A program made the translations under genes and the position numbers. A stretch of DNA of 64,000 nucleotides from Zhengitettix transpicula (lineage: Eukaryota > Arthropoda > Insecta > Orthoptera > Tetrigidae), in contig CM073590.1 in the NCBI GenBank assembly GCA_037074705.1, positions 242,537,601 through 242,601,600 on the forward strand, written 5' to 3'. The notes beneath the pieces are model-generated. The model worked only from the letters and a program-made list of their open reading frames with translations. It searched no databases and was not told the origin of the DNA. How positions within the stretch are numbered: the stretch's first letter is position 1; each line of letters opens with the position of its first letter. Below are positions 1 to 10,707 of the stretch, one piece after another.

Positions 1-1011
1 ACTTACATTTAATTTTTTTTTAAATCTTTGTCCTCAGAATACAGGTTGTAAAATATTTTTTCTGTCCGTAAAAGAGCTCCATTATTTTCTGTTTAATTTT
101 TTAATAACATATTTTGTTATATAATCTTCAAATATTTTCCGTGAGACGTTTTTTTTAACACGTTAAATTTAAATCATAATAAATTCGTTTATAAATTAAA
201 TCTTAAATTGGGATGATATTCAATTGCAGTCAAATTTCCAGACTATCGACGCGTCTCCAGAAACGAGTCGTCTGTGTTGTGTGTAGCAATTACGGGATAA
301 TCAAGAGTTACGAGCCGATGCCAATTCATGAATATTCACACGACGTCTAAGGAGAATCACATTAGTGCGCGTGACGTCAGCGGCTGTGTTTGTGCCATTA
401 TTTTCAATTCAGTTTTCGGCTTCGCCGCCGTGAAGGCCGACGATCGCCCTGAGGGTAGTTACCGTGACAACTCAGTTACATGAGAGAAGCAGCGCCGGCT
501 CCGGAGGGAAGAAACTTGTAATTAACGCATCTGCAGAGGACGGACGTGCCAGTGGCTTGGAACGGCGCGGATGGAATCCAAATAACTTACCACTGACAAA
601 GGGAAGAACCACACCGAGGGACTCTCTGCCTTGTAGGAAGATACTTTACCTTTAAATCGTCATTGAAGCTATATTAATGTTAACAATAATTAGTATTAAA
701 CATAAGCAATTAACGGACAGGAAAACAGAAACGAATTTTTGAGACGTTTCGATCGACTGTTTGCAGTCCTCGTCAATACTATCGCGAGACTGAAAGTTAC
801 AACACTTTACAAAGAATATGAATACAAAGGTACAAATTAACAAAGATTATATAATAATACATCAATATAACAATTTCAATGAGAAGTTTCCTGTTTAACA
901 TTTAAAGAAAATTTGTCGGTCTCAGATTAAAATGCAAAAAAAAATTACGTCTGATTGAAAATTAATAATAAGAAAGATAGAAAAATTAAGACCAAAATAA
1001 GTGAAATAACA
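1..1011. other. AT-rich non-repetitive stretch with a GC-richer patch
   Basis: No gene is supported here. The GC-richer patch at about 360-640 has a TGACGTCA palindrome at 372-379 and a 63-codon open frame at 464-655 whose protein resembles no family I know. The patch could be a promoter plus untranslated exon, but no splice or TATA context decides it. The rest is AT-rich with T-runs and resembles no repeat seen elsewhere in the window. Confidence 0.4.
372..379. promoter_or_regulatory. CRE-type palindrome TGACGTCA
   Basis: Perfect 8 bp cAMP-response-element/ATF consensus inside a locally GC-rich patch. It is one of 15 copies in the window. Binding by a bZIP factor is inferred from the consensus only. 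Confidence 0.35.
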
Positions 1012-1890
1012 CAAAAAGTTTCTGGAAAACCTTGTTCCTTTCTTAAGGTTTAATAAAGTACAAGAGACAAGAGCGACACAACCGAACAACACAGCTGACA
1101 AACTAAAAACCCTTTAATATTATCAGCTGCCTAATTAAATATTAGGAAGAAAACCGAGAAAAGTACAAGAAGGCAAAGGTGTGGATTAACAAGAAGGAAA
1201 GAAGGATAAGAAAAAGAAATAGCAAATTAAAAGGACGAAGAGAAACTGAAAAAGGAAAAGTTTAAAAACAGGGAACAGGACAAAATAAAAATAATAAGTA
1301 CCACAGTGACCGCAAGTGTAAAGCTGTAACATAATAATTCGATAAAAACAAAAACAAATGACATGTCAAAATGAAGTGGTGATGTAAATACCACACAACG
1401 TTTCTGGAACCCTTGTTTCTTTTCGTCAGGTGACGAACGGATCAAGTATTCGAGTGGTATTTACATCATCACTTCATTTTGCCTGTCGCTTGTTTCTTTG
1501 ATCGAATTATTAATGTTACAGCTTTACACTTGTGGTCACTGTGGTACTTATTTTTTATTTTCTCCTGTTCCCTGCTTTAAAGCTTCTCCTTGTTATATTT
1601 CTGTTCGTCTTTTAATGTCTATTTTTTTCTATTATTTCTATTTTTTGTTTTCTTTTCTTTTTGTTCTTCTTGTTGTCCCACATCTTGGTCTTTATTCCCT
1701 TCTTCTTGTACTCTTCTTCGAATTATTTAATTAGGCTGCTCAAAATTATGTATTAGTTTGTCAGCTGTGTTGTTCGGTTGTGTCTTTCTAGGTTCTTGTG
1801 TTTTCTTGACACCTGAAGAAAGCAACCAGCAAGTAGTTTCCCAGAAACGTTGTGTGGTATTTCTATTGTCCCTTCTTTTATTTGTATTTT
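1012..1890. mobile_element. Penelope-like element termini arranged as a large inverted repeat
   Basis: Two arms of about 420 bp face each other around position 1435. The left arm (about 1012-1430) reads on the minus strand and the right arm (about 1440-1890) on the plus strand. Both carry the terminal signature CAGAAACGTTGTGTGGTATT seen with GIY-YIG remnants at 28.1 and 46.1-48.1 kb. Both also share a block containing CAGCTGTGTTGTTCGGTTGTGTC. No reverse transcriptase or endonuclease coding remains. Inverted, truncated termini are common for Penelope-like elements. The arms have diverged, so the insertion is old. Confidence 0.6.
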
Positions 1891-2005
1891 ATCTTATTAG
1901 CAAAGATAATTAAAATAAAAAATATCAGGTTCAGATTATTTAATTACCACGTCAGTTATAACATCCTGAGTATAGGATTGTGTATGTGTGACAAAGATAT
2001 ATGCA

Positions 2006-2535
2006 TTTTTTAGGACAACAGGCTACATGAGGGTAATCCACATGGTGGCAATTCCCCTTTAATAGCATAGGAAGGGATTTGAAAGGGTGGATGCGGAAGG
2101 GTAGAGGAAGGTAGCCAAGGGTTAACTAGGGGCCCCCCAGGCTGTAGTTTAAGGATCCTACTCGCCAATTCACCTTAAAGTGATACAGGACAAACCCTAG
2201 AAAAACCTGCATCTGGTAGGTCGGGCATTTGGTACTTGTCCCACGCCCTTCCAATGGCGGGAGAGGAGTTTGCTGTGGGGACGCAGCATTCCCTTCTCCG
2301 TGCCTCGACCAGTTTAGGAGGCAGCTGGCCGACTGTTCCAATGGGAACAGACAACAACTCTTACCGTATGCCCAAGGTCTGCGACCCCCCCCCCGGAACA
2401 TACACCTCTCAAAACAGGCCGAGGTGCCTCGATGGGTGGGGAACCTTAGTTCAAAATCCAGAGAGAGGAGAAGGTATCCCCAATGGTAGCCTCCCCCAGA
2501 GCTCTCTGGGAAGGTTCACCTGCGAGAGAACTGTT
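2006..2535 (-). mobile_element. SINE-like repeat, copy 1 (poly-A family)
   Basis: On the minus strand it ends in CCTGTTGTCCTAAAAAA, the tail of a family found eight times here. The interior matches the other copies, with blocks around GGTACTTGTCCCACGCCCTTC and GGCAGCTGGCCGACT. The far end (about 2520) retains only part of the 5' hairpin sequence CCTGCGAG..CTCGCAGG seen in copies 3, 5 and 7. No convincing target-site duplication is visible. A 60-codon frame (2175-2357) is shared with other copies but is probably incidental. Confidence 0.7.
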
Positions 2536-3188
2536 CACGAAGGCTTCAGTAATTCTAAAAATATTTTATTGCTTTTGAAGGTGACCGTTCTTCGTTGCTG
2601 TGTAAATTATCAGAGGTATTCGCTGTGTATATTGTGACGCTCTGCGCATGCGCCAGAGAAGTTAATATCTGTTGTTATTCCGTTTTCATGTCAGCGATTG
2701 TAAATAAATGTAAGTTGTCCTCGTAACATGCTGGTTGTTTTATCGGCGCAAAAGAATTTTTCATAGATCCCTTTTAATTTAGTCTGCCTCGTTGCCGTGT
2801 CTGTTGTATTATCTCTGATGTGCAACACTGAAGCCCTCTTTCCAGTCCGCACGTAATAGTAATATTCCGCGCGTAGCAGAATCGCCAGTTACAGTGGTCC
2901 ATTGTCCCGTGATCAATTTACGAGCTCCAAAACTTTAGCAGAGTGTTTCTCGACACATGATACATTGGGCTCGCTGTACGAACGTTTGAACACGACGCTG
3001 ACTGTAAACTATGGGATTTAACACGGTCAGATAACTTTGCATAAAGCCCCGGCGTCCGGCGTTGCACGCATTCAGCAAATCCTGATTAGATAGCAGACTG
3101 TTATGACGTCCAGCTTCCTCTCCTCCCCCCCCTCTCTTGCTTGGGAATCTGCAGATGCGACTCTGTTTCGCCAACATTTATTCATTTA
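2536..3188. other. Non-repetitive sequence, no gene recognised
   Basis: Contains a near-perfect NRF-1-type palindrome TGCGCATGCGCC at 2643-2654. The region has a balanced base composition compared with its surroundings. Open frames such as 2935-3177 on the minus strand lack protein-like features. Nothing else is supported. Confidence 0.35.
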
Positions 3189-3984
3189 CTATCTGTGTGC
3201 GCCGCGGCGTTGCCACGTGTACTTATTTATATAAACCCCGAAAAAGTATTTAATTCTATATTAATCTTTAGTCGAGAAGTGATTTAACCTAGATCTAACT
3301 GTTCCTCGTTCCCTACACACTTTCCATCACGATAGTGCATTAATTCAACAGCTGTAAAATACATTGAACTTTATTGCATCAGTCCCTACAAACATAACCT
3401 CAGAATTTCTCCTTAAATATACTCCTTGAGTACTGCAGGATATAATTGACCCTCAGTCTTCAGACATTACCCAAGATTAAATTCTTAGCTAGATTCACAA
3501 TGTAAACAAATAGTCGCCATATTGGAGTCACTAAACATGGCGTCGAAAATTAACTTACGTTTGCCGCAAGGGTCGTAAAGTATTTCGTATTGTTTTTAAT
3601 TATCATTCGATGGAGTATCGCTGGATAAAATTATACCTTTTATTGAATGTAAATATTTTTGGTTCAATTCTATTACTGAAGAAGGAACTATTTCCTTTGT
3701 TCGTCACGTAGTAACGTCTCTCTCTCTCTCTCTCGCGTGACGTCATGGTCTCATGCCGCGAACTGATTTAACACAAAATGATCACGTTTGTCAATTATAA
3801 TTCTTTCCACCTTCATGCTAGGGGTTTCTCATCCTACCAACCCCCCCACACCCTCCACAGTACCGTTTCTCGTTGTTTGAATAATATCTGTACAAATTAT
3901 TGTTTCAATCTGTCCACGTGCTGAAAAATCTGTATAGAAATTAAAGTAAAAACATACATACATACATACATCCTTTTTATTACA
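3189..3984 (-). mobile_element. Non-autonomous Helitron, diverged full-length copy
   Basis: The left end (CTATCTGTGTGC..CGGCGTTGCC) is a diverged form of the CTAGCTGGGTGCCCGGCG terminus seen intact at 35777. The right end has (TACA)n followed by TCCTTTTTATTA, matching the Helitron 5' end as read on the minus strand. The interior aligns along its length with 34243-35648. It has no coding sequence. It includes a (CT)n tract and TGACGTCA at 3738-3745. The copy at 34 kb has an LTR inserted after GGAACT; here the site is empty (GGAACTATTTCC). Confidence 0.65.
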
Positions 3985-4544
3985 CATGTTTATAGCTTTA
4001 CTAATGTTTTTTTTGCTGTGACGTAACTGTACAGAATTACGCTAACGAATGATTCTAAGTCGCCTCAGACCCAATTTTTTCTCAATTCAGTTGCTTAGTT
4101 GCCTGAAATAGAATGAGTTTTATCTTTAAGAAGTGTTTTCTGACTCTTGTCTACCCCGTAGCTCTGATTCTCAACCCCTTATTTCTCATAAAATTAATGA
4201 TAGAGCATTGCCGGATCAAATCGTTTGGAACTACCTTTTATTTTTCCTATTCCCTTCTCTTTCATTACCTCACTACTTTCTTCTTCTCTAATATAGACGG
4301 TTCCACAAAAACCGTAACACTATCCAGGAAATTTAATTTAATTTATTAATTTAAATTATGTCCATTTTCCACTACATTATTACTGTAAGTTACTTTCAAT
4401 GAGGGTCGTGACGTCACATTTCTCGATCCTCCTCCCTCACTCGCAGTTCCAAATCTTAAATACTTGGCTCAGTATGTGATTTTTCAGATACCAGGTTATA
4501 CCGTCTGTCTGTCTTGACCTTTCAACCAAGAAATTTGTGCTGGC
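3985..4544. other. Non-repetitive AT-rich sequence
   Basis: No gene is recognised. It holds TGACGTCA at 4409-4416. The 78-codon frame at 4113-4349 is hydrophobic and low in information, and I do not treat it as a gene. Confidence 0.35.
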
Positions 4545-4735
4545 ACTGCTGTGGTGTAGGGGTCAGCGCGACTGCCTCACAGATCCCGGGGGTTCGAATC
4601 CAGGCAAAGAGGCTGCCTTGGATGTTTCCGCTATCAGGAACAGAGTTTTGCTGCCATCAACAGTAAAAGTAAAGGACACCAAACCAGCACGTTGACCTGT
4701 GCGATATTCAACTTCCGGTTGTTAATTGAATAATA
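4545..4735 (+). mobile_element. tRNA-derived SINE (tRNA-Glu-like head)
   Basis: A perfect RNA polymerase III A box (TGGTGTAGGGG, 4552-4562) and a perfect B box (GGTTCGAATCC, 4591-4601) lie 39 bases apart, as in a tRNA. The intervening anticodon-loop-like sequence GCCTCAC would give anticodon CTC (Glu), but the stems are imperfect, so this is not a functional tRNA. A non-tRNA body follows, containing CCGCTATCAGGAACAGAG. I see no second full copy in the window. Confidence 0.7.
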
Positions 4736-5749
4736 TTAAAAAGAAGTATAACCGTGCTTCTGAGACATTTTTATCTGTGTCGTCTTTGTCACATTATTCT
4801 TTTTTCCAGGTTCTCTGATGTTTTGATTTTCCTCTTTCTTTTAATCTCTTGTTATCTGTGGAGTCTCTGTAACGTTCGTGGGTTACGGTTTATTATTATG
4901 TCACCTTCAGTTTCGTTTAAAAGTAATCGATATTTTTTAAATGGGTCGAGGATGATAGAGTTATCGAATTTCCTCCCCCCCCCTCCCCCTTCCTTGGCTT
5001 GTCTTATTTACCTTCCTCAGAGAAACGGCGCTGAATGCTGCGGATGCTGTTGATCTAGTGACTTGCGAGTCTCGTCGTCCTCCTCCCTTCACGTATTGGA
5101 TTATCGGCCGACCTTTGATGTCACAAGAATTCTAATCTAAGCTTCCGAGAGCTCGGGCTTTGATGCGGCGCAGTTTCGAATGTCACTGGTGGTGCTTCTT
5201 CCTTCCTTTACAAAACTGCCGCACTGCGGAAGACCACACCTCTGCCACGGTTTGCCTTACACAATTACATCGTCGTCGTCTCGTCCGCCCCCCCCCCCCG
5301 CCCACGTGGTGTCGTGCCTCCTTGCCCGTTCCTCGCCTGCTCTTTTATTGTTGACGTCATCACAGGCTGTCCCTACCCCGCGTGTCTCTCGTAAGATCGG
5401 GGTAAGTCCTTCATCGTCCTTATTTAATTAACCACACAGCAGCAGAAGGGTTCCTCGTCAGTTGTATCATACATCACAAGACATCACCAACAGTAACACC
5501 CGGGTTAACCTTAATCTCTTACGTGTCTCATCCCTCAATTACCACGTTTCTCTACTTTCCAACTTCCGAACCCAGTATAAAATATTTTTCTTTAAAGAAA
5601 ATACGTAGCTACGGACGTTACAACGTCTTCATGGGGGATTAAATAAAAATTTACATTTTACAATCCCCTCGCAAATCCCCCCCCCCCCCATCCGTCCCCA
5701 TATTTGGTACAATCACGTTTCCAACTTAAACGAGTGTTTACTCCAAATA
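4736..5749. other. Mixed single-copy sequence with C-rich runs
   Basis: A GC-richer block at about 5050-5430 has poly-C runs and TGACGTCA at 5352-5359. Overlapping frames (5160-5431) are driven by C-runs. I see no domain, start context or splice signals that would support a gene. Confidence 0.35.
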
Positions 5750-6664
5750 TTTTATTTCAAAAATATCCCTTAAAATTATTTTTTTTAAAAAAATAACTGA
5801 TCACTTCCGATTTTTTTTAAAAAAACCATAAACATTGAAATAACAATGAATAAATAATTTAATAATTCTCAATATAGCTGATTACTGTTTTTTTAAAAAA
5901 AACACCTCTGTATATTAATAAATAGCTTTTCAAACCTCTGAATAACCTTGAATAATTTTTTAAGTAACTTTTGTGTAATACGGAATATTTTTTAGAATTA
6001 TAAGAAAAATCACTTAATATTTTGGAAAATTATCTCTGAAAAGACATTATTTTCTTTAAATCTCTGTATAAACCTGAAAAAAAAAATTTAAAATATTCTG
6101 TACACCCTTGAATACTTTTTAGAATTTTTCGAAATATCGCGGAATATTAGAAAAATATCTCTGAATATTCAAGAATATCTGTAAATATTTTTTTTTACAA
6201 AAATAACACTGAATTATTTAAAAAACATTTCAATAATCATGATTACTGTTTTTAAAAAACTCTGAAAATCCATAAATAATTTTTTAAATCATCTGTATAA
6301 ACCTGAATAAGTATTTTTTAAAATAACTTCTGTTTATCGTTGAATATTTTTTAGAATTTTTTGAAACATCAATTAATATTAGCAAAATATCAATTAATAT
6401 TTAAGAAAATTCCCCTTAAATATTTTTTTTAAAAAAAACAATGAATAAAATAACCTTTGAAAAATTATTTTAATATTTCTTAATATAACTTTTTTTAAAA
6501 AAACTGAAAATCCATAAATATTTTTTAATATCTCCGTATATATATTTTTTAAAAACATTGGGTATATCATTGAATATCTTTTAGAATTATTTGTAACATC
6601 GATGAATATTTCTCAAAATATCTCTGAATATTGTTTTAAATATTTAGCAATGTCCCTAAATATT
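5750..6664. repeat. Degenerate AT-rich tandem repeat with TTTTTTAAAAAA blocks
   Basis: Blocks of T-run followed by A-run recur roughly every 30-70 bases, separated by words such as CTCTGAATAT and CTGAAAATCC. The same style returns at 12786-13270, 14340-16430 and 17400-17710. The unit is too diverged to fix here. Confidence 0.55.
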
Positions 6665-6865
6665 TAATTGAAAAATTATAAAGCTATATTTACATAGAAC
6701 GCCATGATAATTATAATAAAATTGAGGTTTTTTGTTTGTTAAATTGACGGAATTCGTCGTGCAAAGCAGGGCTTATGATGTGTAATTATCAACAACAAAT
6801 TTTTAAATTGAAAATAATTTTGTTAATTATTCCTATGAGTTAAGACCACATTTTCAATTATTACA
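6665..6865 (+). mobile_element. Truncated LTR of the TGTAAT..ATTACA family, 3' end
   Basis: The sequence is the reverse complement of the start of the LTR at 52100, with shared blocks around GGGCTTATGATGTG and TTAATTATTCCTAT. It ends in ATTACA at 6865. Immediately downstream, TATTTGGCGTCTTCAACGAG resembles a decayed version of the primer-binding site TGGCGCCCAACGTGGGGC. This places an LTR end next to primer-site-like sequence. Confidence 0.55.
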
Positions 6866-6894
6866 TATTTGGCGTCTTCAACGAGTGTCAAATT

Positions 6895-7007
6895 TTAATA
6901 AATTTTCTTTTGTGTTCATTCATTTATTTAATTAACTTATCAAGGTGTTTATTACATTAATGGCTTCATAAACGTGGGGATAATTGAATTAAATTTTCTT
7001 GTTTATT

Positions 7008-7054
<47 letters not shown>

Positions 7055-7228
7055 CTCTATACATGTCTCAATATTTTCTTTTGTGTTCATTGATTTATTT
7101 AATTAACTTATCAAGGTATTTATTACATTTATGGCTTCCTAAACGTAGGGATAATTGAATTAAATTTTCTTGTTTATTACAATATATATATATATTAAAA
7201 AAACACTCTATACATGTCTCAAAATTTT
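6895..7228 (+). repeat. Two-copy tandem duplication ending in LTR-tip and (TA)n
   Basis: Two ~165 bp units (about 6899-7067 and 7068-7228) are nearly identical. Each has TTCTTTTGTGTTCATT, AACTTATCAAGG, then TTTATTACAATATAT and a (TA)n tract, and ends in AACACTCTATACATGTCTCA. The (TA)n differs strongly in length between units. The TATTACAATAT junction is the same as that at the LTR ends in this window. Confidence 0.75.
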
Positions 7229-7608
7229 TTAGAAATCTCTGAGAGTCCTTGAAAATTTTTTAAAAAATTCCTGAAGTCCCAGAAAATTTATTTCAATAAC
7301 CCCCTTATCGGTTACATTCACATTTTGCCTTTTAACTATTATTATTTACATACAATATTTTCCTACGAATTAGTTAACAAGGCGTATAATTAATTCCCAG
7401 TACAATTAGCGCAAAAATATAATTTTGATAATTCTTTGTTATATTTTACAAGAATTTTTTTTTTATTATTGTGTTTGAAAACCACTCAAAATTTTTCGGA
7501 TGTTGCCGAGCCTTCTGAATATGATCTCGTATCTTGTGCAAGTGTCCCAACCGTAAGTCCATTAATCTTTAAAAATTAGTAATACAACACGTGTTAAAAT
7601 ATTCCATT
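7229..7608. other. AT-rich sequence resembling 13250-13570
   Basis: No gene. The stretch with CCCCTTATCGGTTACATTCACATTTTG and AATTAATTCCCAGTACAATTAG recurs at about 13300-13560 with the same order of words. The two regions are therefore an old duplicated segment or repeat copy. Confidence 0.5.
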
Positions 7609-7910
7609 TTTTTTTAGGGCAACAGGCTACATGAGGGTCATCCACATTGGGCAACTCCCCTTTAATAGCATAGGAAGGGATTAGAAAGGGGGGATGCGGA
7701 AGGGTAGAGGGAGGTAGCCAAGGGTTACTAGGGCCCCCGCGCTATGGTTTAAGGATCCTACCTGGCATTCGCCTAAAGAAATGCAGGGAAAACCCTAGAA
7801 AAACCTGCATCGGGTAGGTCGGGCATTGGGTACTTGTCCCACGCCCTTCCGATAGCGGGAGAGGAGCTTCCTGTGGGGACGCAGCTTACCCCTCGCCATG
7901 CCTTGGCCTG

Positions 7911-7911
<1 letters not shown>
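7609..7911 (-). mobile_element. SINE-like repeat, copy 2, truncated
   Basis: On the minus strand it ends in CCTGTTGCCCTAAAAAAAAA. It matches copies 1 and 3-8 over about 300 bp, then stops at (AT)n/(AG)n (7912-7956). The half carrying the family's 5' hairpin is missing. Confidence 0.75.

Positions 7912-7956
<45 letters not shown>
7912..7956. repeat. Compound (AT)n(AG)n microsatellite
   Basis: About 11 AT repeats run directly into about 12 AG repeats. It sits exactly at the truncation point of SINE-like copy 2. Confidence 0.9.
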
Positions 7957-8143
7957 TAGTTTCACTGTTCGTGGTAGCTGGACAACAACACTCCAGAGTA
8001 TAGTCAAGTGTCCCGATTGTTCGTAAACAGGCCGCGCTGCTGCAAACACGGACGCAATACCATTAAATATCGAGTGTTTTTATACCAAGTGCATTAAATC
8101 AATTGAGTGCTACAAGACGAAGTGATTCAACCCCCTCAGAGAA

Positions 8144-8365
8144 ATGGCTTCATCTGTGCAGCAACGTCTCAGGTGTTTCCTTCCAGAAGCCGAGGCAGTT
8201 GAAGGTATTTTTGCAATCAATGAATATCGTAGTCACATTGTGAAAAAGTTTGTTGATCCTAAAACGATCCGATTTATGTCGCCTGTATGCAATATATTCT
8301 TATGTTTTTATTCCTGGCAAAGAAAGCAGCTGTTGACAACTTTTCAACCAAACAAAAAGTGCTAA
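8144..8365 (+). CDS. Short coding-like frame, function unknown
   Basis: The frame starts in a good Kozak context (GAGAAATGG). For about 45 residues the protein looks real: mixed charged and hydrophobic residues, including RLRCFLPEAEAVEGIF and SHIVKKFVDPKTIRF. It then turns into low-quality sequence. A GT follows at about 8281, so it could be a first coding exon ending near there, or the first codons of a decayed transposase. I do not recognise the family. No second exon was identified; a (TAT)n/(AT)n/(GT)n tract follows. Confidence 0.25.
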   Translation: MASSVQQRLRCFLPEAEAVEGIFAINEYRSHIVKKFVDPKTIRFMSPVCNIFLCFYSWQRKQLLTTFQPNKKC

Positions 8366-8407
8366 AAATCAAAGATCGGAACTTATTTTATTATTATTAT
8401 TATTATA

Positions 8408-8444
<37 letters not shown>

Positions 8445-8615
8445 CGCGTGTGCGTGTGTGCGCGTGTGCGCGTGTGCGCGTGTGCGCGTGTGCGCGTGTG
8501 CGCGTGTGCGCGTGTGCGCGTGTGCGCGTGTGCGCGCGTGCGCGTGTGCGCGCGTGCGTGCGTGCGCGCGTGCGCGCGTGCGCGCGTGTGCGTGTGCGTG
8601 TGTGTGTGCGTGTGC

Positions 8616-8646
<31 letters not shown>
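8408..8646. repeat. Long alternating purine-pyrimidine tract (AT/GT/GC)
   Basis: About 240 bp alternate purine and pyrimidine almost without a break: (AT)n, then (GT)n, then interspersed GTGC and GCGC units, then (GT)n again. GCGTGTGC-type octamers dominate the centre. Such tracts favour left-handed Z-DNA in vitro. The long frames on both strands over it are low-complexity artefacts. Confidence 0.9.
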
Positions 8647-9231
8647 GAATCGAGGGTATGAAAATGGGGAGAGGAGGGTATTTTTTACTGCCAAAAATGG
8701 CCGTTTTAAGACCAGCAAATATCCATCGAGAGCGAGTGTGACGTCACAGACAGTAACTGGTGCCAACATCAACATAATCGCCCCTTAAAACACAGTAATC
8801 CGTGGAAAAATAGAACAACTGATGGCGTCACTTACCTTATGAAGCGCGCGACTCGGGAATCGTGACACCGGTCCTCACATTTCAGGGAAGACTAATTAAT
8901 GATCTCTCGCTAAATCAGTCCTTATCAATGTCACATATTCCGTGAATAGTGAGAGCTGTTGTTCACAAACGCGTGATCACCATTGTGAAGCGCTGTTCAC
9001 GAATGGCACGGTGAACTTGGGAAGTGCTCCTCATTGGCTCTTCGGGCCTGTTGGTGAAGTCACACAACGACGTCACATCTGCTAATTCGTAATTAGGCCT
9101 ATCTTCGTAAGTATATGTTTTCGCAAAAAAAGTTATTTAAGAACTGGACTTGTAAACGGTCAGAAAGTGGTTTAGGATGGCTGATATTTTAATAGTTTCC
9201 ACTGCCATTTGTTCGATATTATCCATATATA
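8647..9231. other. Single-copy sequence
   Basis: Moderate GC content, with TGACGTCA at 8739-8746. No gene or shared repeat was recognised. Confidence 0.35.
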
Positions 9232-9242
9232 TATATATATAT

Positions 9243-10641
9243 TGTAATAACCACACAGGGTATAAAATAAAAAAATATGTAAGCTTTGATTTTAACAAAC
9301 AAATTTATTAACACAAGAAGAATTTACAATTGATTTGATATTCTACTATTATAATAAGAACTCTTGCTCTCCTGGGTCTCTACTGGGTTTGACAACGGTC
9401 AGAATCGAACTATTAAAAAGACCCAACATTTAAGTTTTAAATTAAACAAAAGTATTTACTAAATTTATTAATGAACTTAACCTATAGCTTGCTTCTAACT
9501 TTATTATCAAAAGAAGAGAACGACATCTGACTGTTATCCTTTAATAACGTTTACATCTGTTAATATTATGCATTCCAACTTACGGTTTCTTAGGTTTACT
9601 TCGACTCGTTCTTAAGACACTCACTTTATAGCCTTGACATTCACTCACTGACTCTAACACAATATCACTGGTTCGCCGTGACACTCCTTGACGTCGTTGG
9701 CTGCATCCAGGTCGCCTACCATCGAAGACAGGTCAAATTCTCCTACTCATACATATAGAGCTTCTGTATTTTAAAAAATGTTTATAGCTGTTATGGTTTT
9801 GCTGACTGATGCTGACTGTTTCTCGTTCCTCTCCCACGCTAACTGTCTAACTGTCTCTTCGATGCGTCCTCCGCCTCTCTCCCACGCTACCTGTGTCTGT
9901 CTCCTCTCCCACGCTAACTTCAACTGTCTACACAATAGGTTATTTCCCCTATATATATAACACCAGCCTCCTTGTTTTTCTCTTGATGCAAAGTTTCGTC
10001 GCAACGGCGCGGTGACAGAATCCCATTACTGAAATTTACGTCCCGGCCACTGGATTCCTTCCGCCTTCCGAAACCCGACAATCGTGACAGGTCCAATTTG
10101 TCTTTGGACCTCTCCCCTCACAAGGGCGCGATACTAATTTCTCCAGATCCTAAGTCAACAAGTGCCTGGACCCTCATCATCCCAAGCAATTGCGCTATTC
10201 GACATGCTTGCAGCTGCAGCATTTCGCCCCCGCAATTACTCAGGACTTGTCGGCCTCACCCGGCTCGCACAAAATCTTTTCTTCCAAGTCCCAAGCAACT
10301 ACGCCACTTGTCAGGTCATTCGTCAGAGACAATAGCCTGCTCTAACATAGCCACTTTGGGAACATCTGCTCGCCCACGTTCTGCGTTACGAATTATTCAC
10401 ACCGTTCCCCAAATCAATAAGTTACTGGACCCGCAATCACTCTTTAGACCTATATGCCGCACCGTCACACTGTCTATACAAATTACGGCTTCCTCTCTGC
10501 CGCTCACCAGCACTCATCCAAGATAAATGTCTTACCGCTCCGTCTTGTCACCTCGTGACAGGACCCGTAATTACTTTTCCCTCGCATTCTCTTTACGACA
10601 TGTGCGCTGTTTTTAAACCAATGCATTATATTAAATGCATT

Positions 10642-10644
<3 letters not shown>
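9243..10644 (-). mobile_element. Solo LTR of the TGTAAT..ATTACA family (long variant)
   Basis: It is bounded by (TA)n on both sides; the ends are TGTAATAACC and GCATTACA. It has the family core TCTCTACTGGGTTTGACAA and, on the minus strand, CAGATGTCGTT in place of TCAGATTTCGTT. Most of it is the reverse complement of 10705-11447, but it has extra blocks at about 9640-10040 and 10090-10200. No gag or pol coding is present. Minus orientation is set by comparison with copies flanked by primer-binding sites. Confidence 0.7.

Positions 10645-10704
<60 letters not shown>
10645..10704. repeat. (AT)n tract at the centre of an inverted LTR pair
   Basis: About 30 AT repeats separate two LTRs of opposite orientation. 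The immediate flanks, ATGCATTACA and TGTAATGCAT, are themselves mirror complements, so the whole forms a palindrome. Confidence 0.9.

Positions 10705-10707
<3 letters not shown>

Noticed and set aside
2175..2357. 60-codon conserved frame as a host gene
   Set aside because: It is a piece of a SINE-like repeat present eight times; kept only as a testable finding.
4552..4601. Functional tRNA-Glu gene
   Set aside because: The A and B boxes are perfect but the acceptor and anticodon stems do not pair; a SINE head fits better.
8287..8788. Frames of 103-130 codons on both strands rich in Cys-Val-Arg or His-Thr-Arg
   Set aside because: They are translations of the alternating GT/GC tract in every frame.
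10098..10526. 142-codon open frame, the longest in the window
   Set aside because: It lies within an LTR, has composition-driven Ser/Pro/Thr content and no gag, pol or host-protein features.
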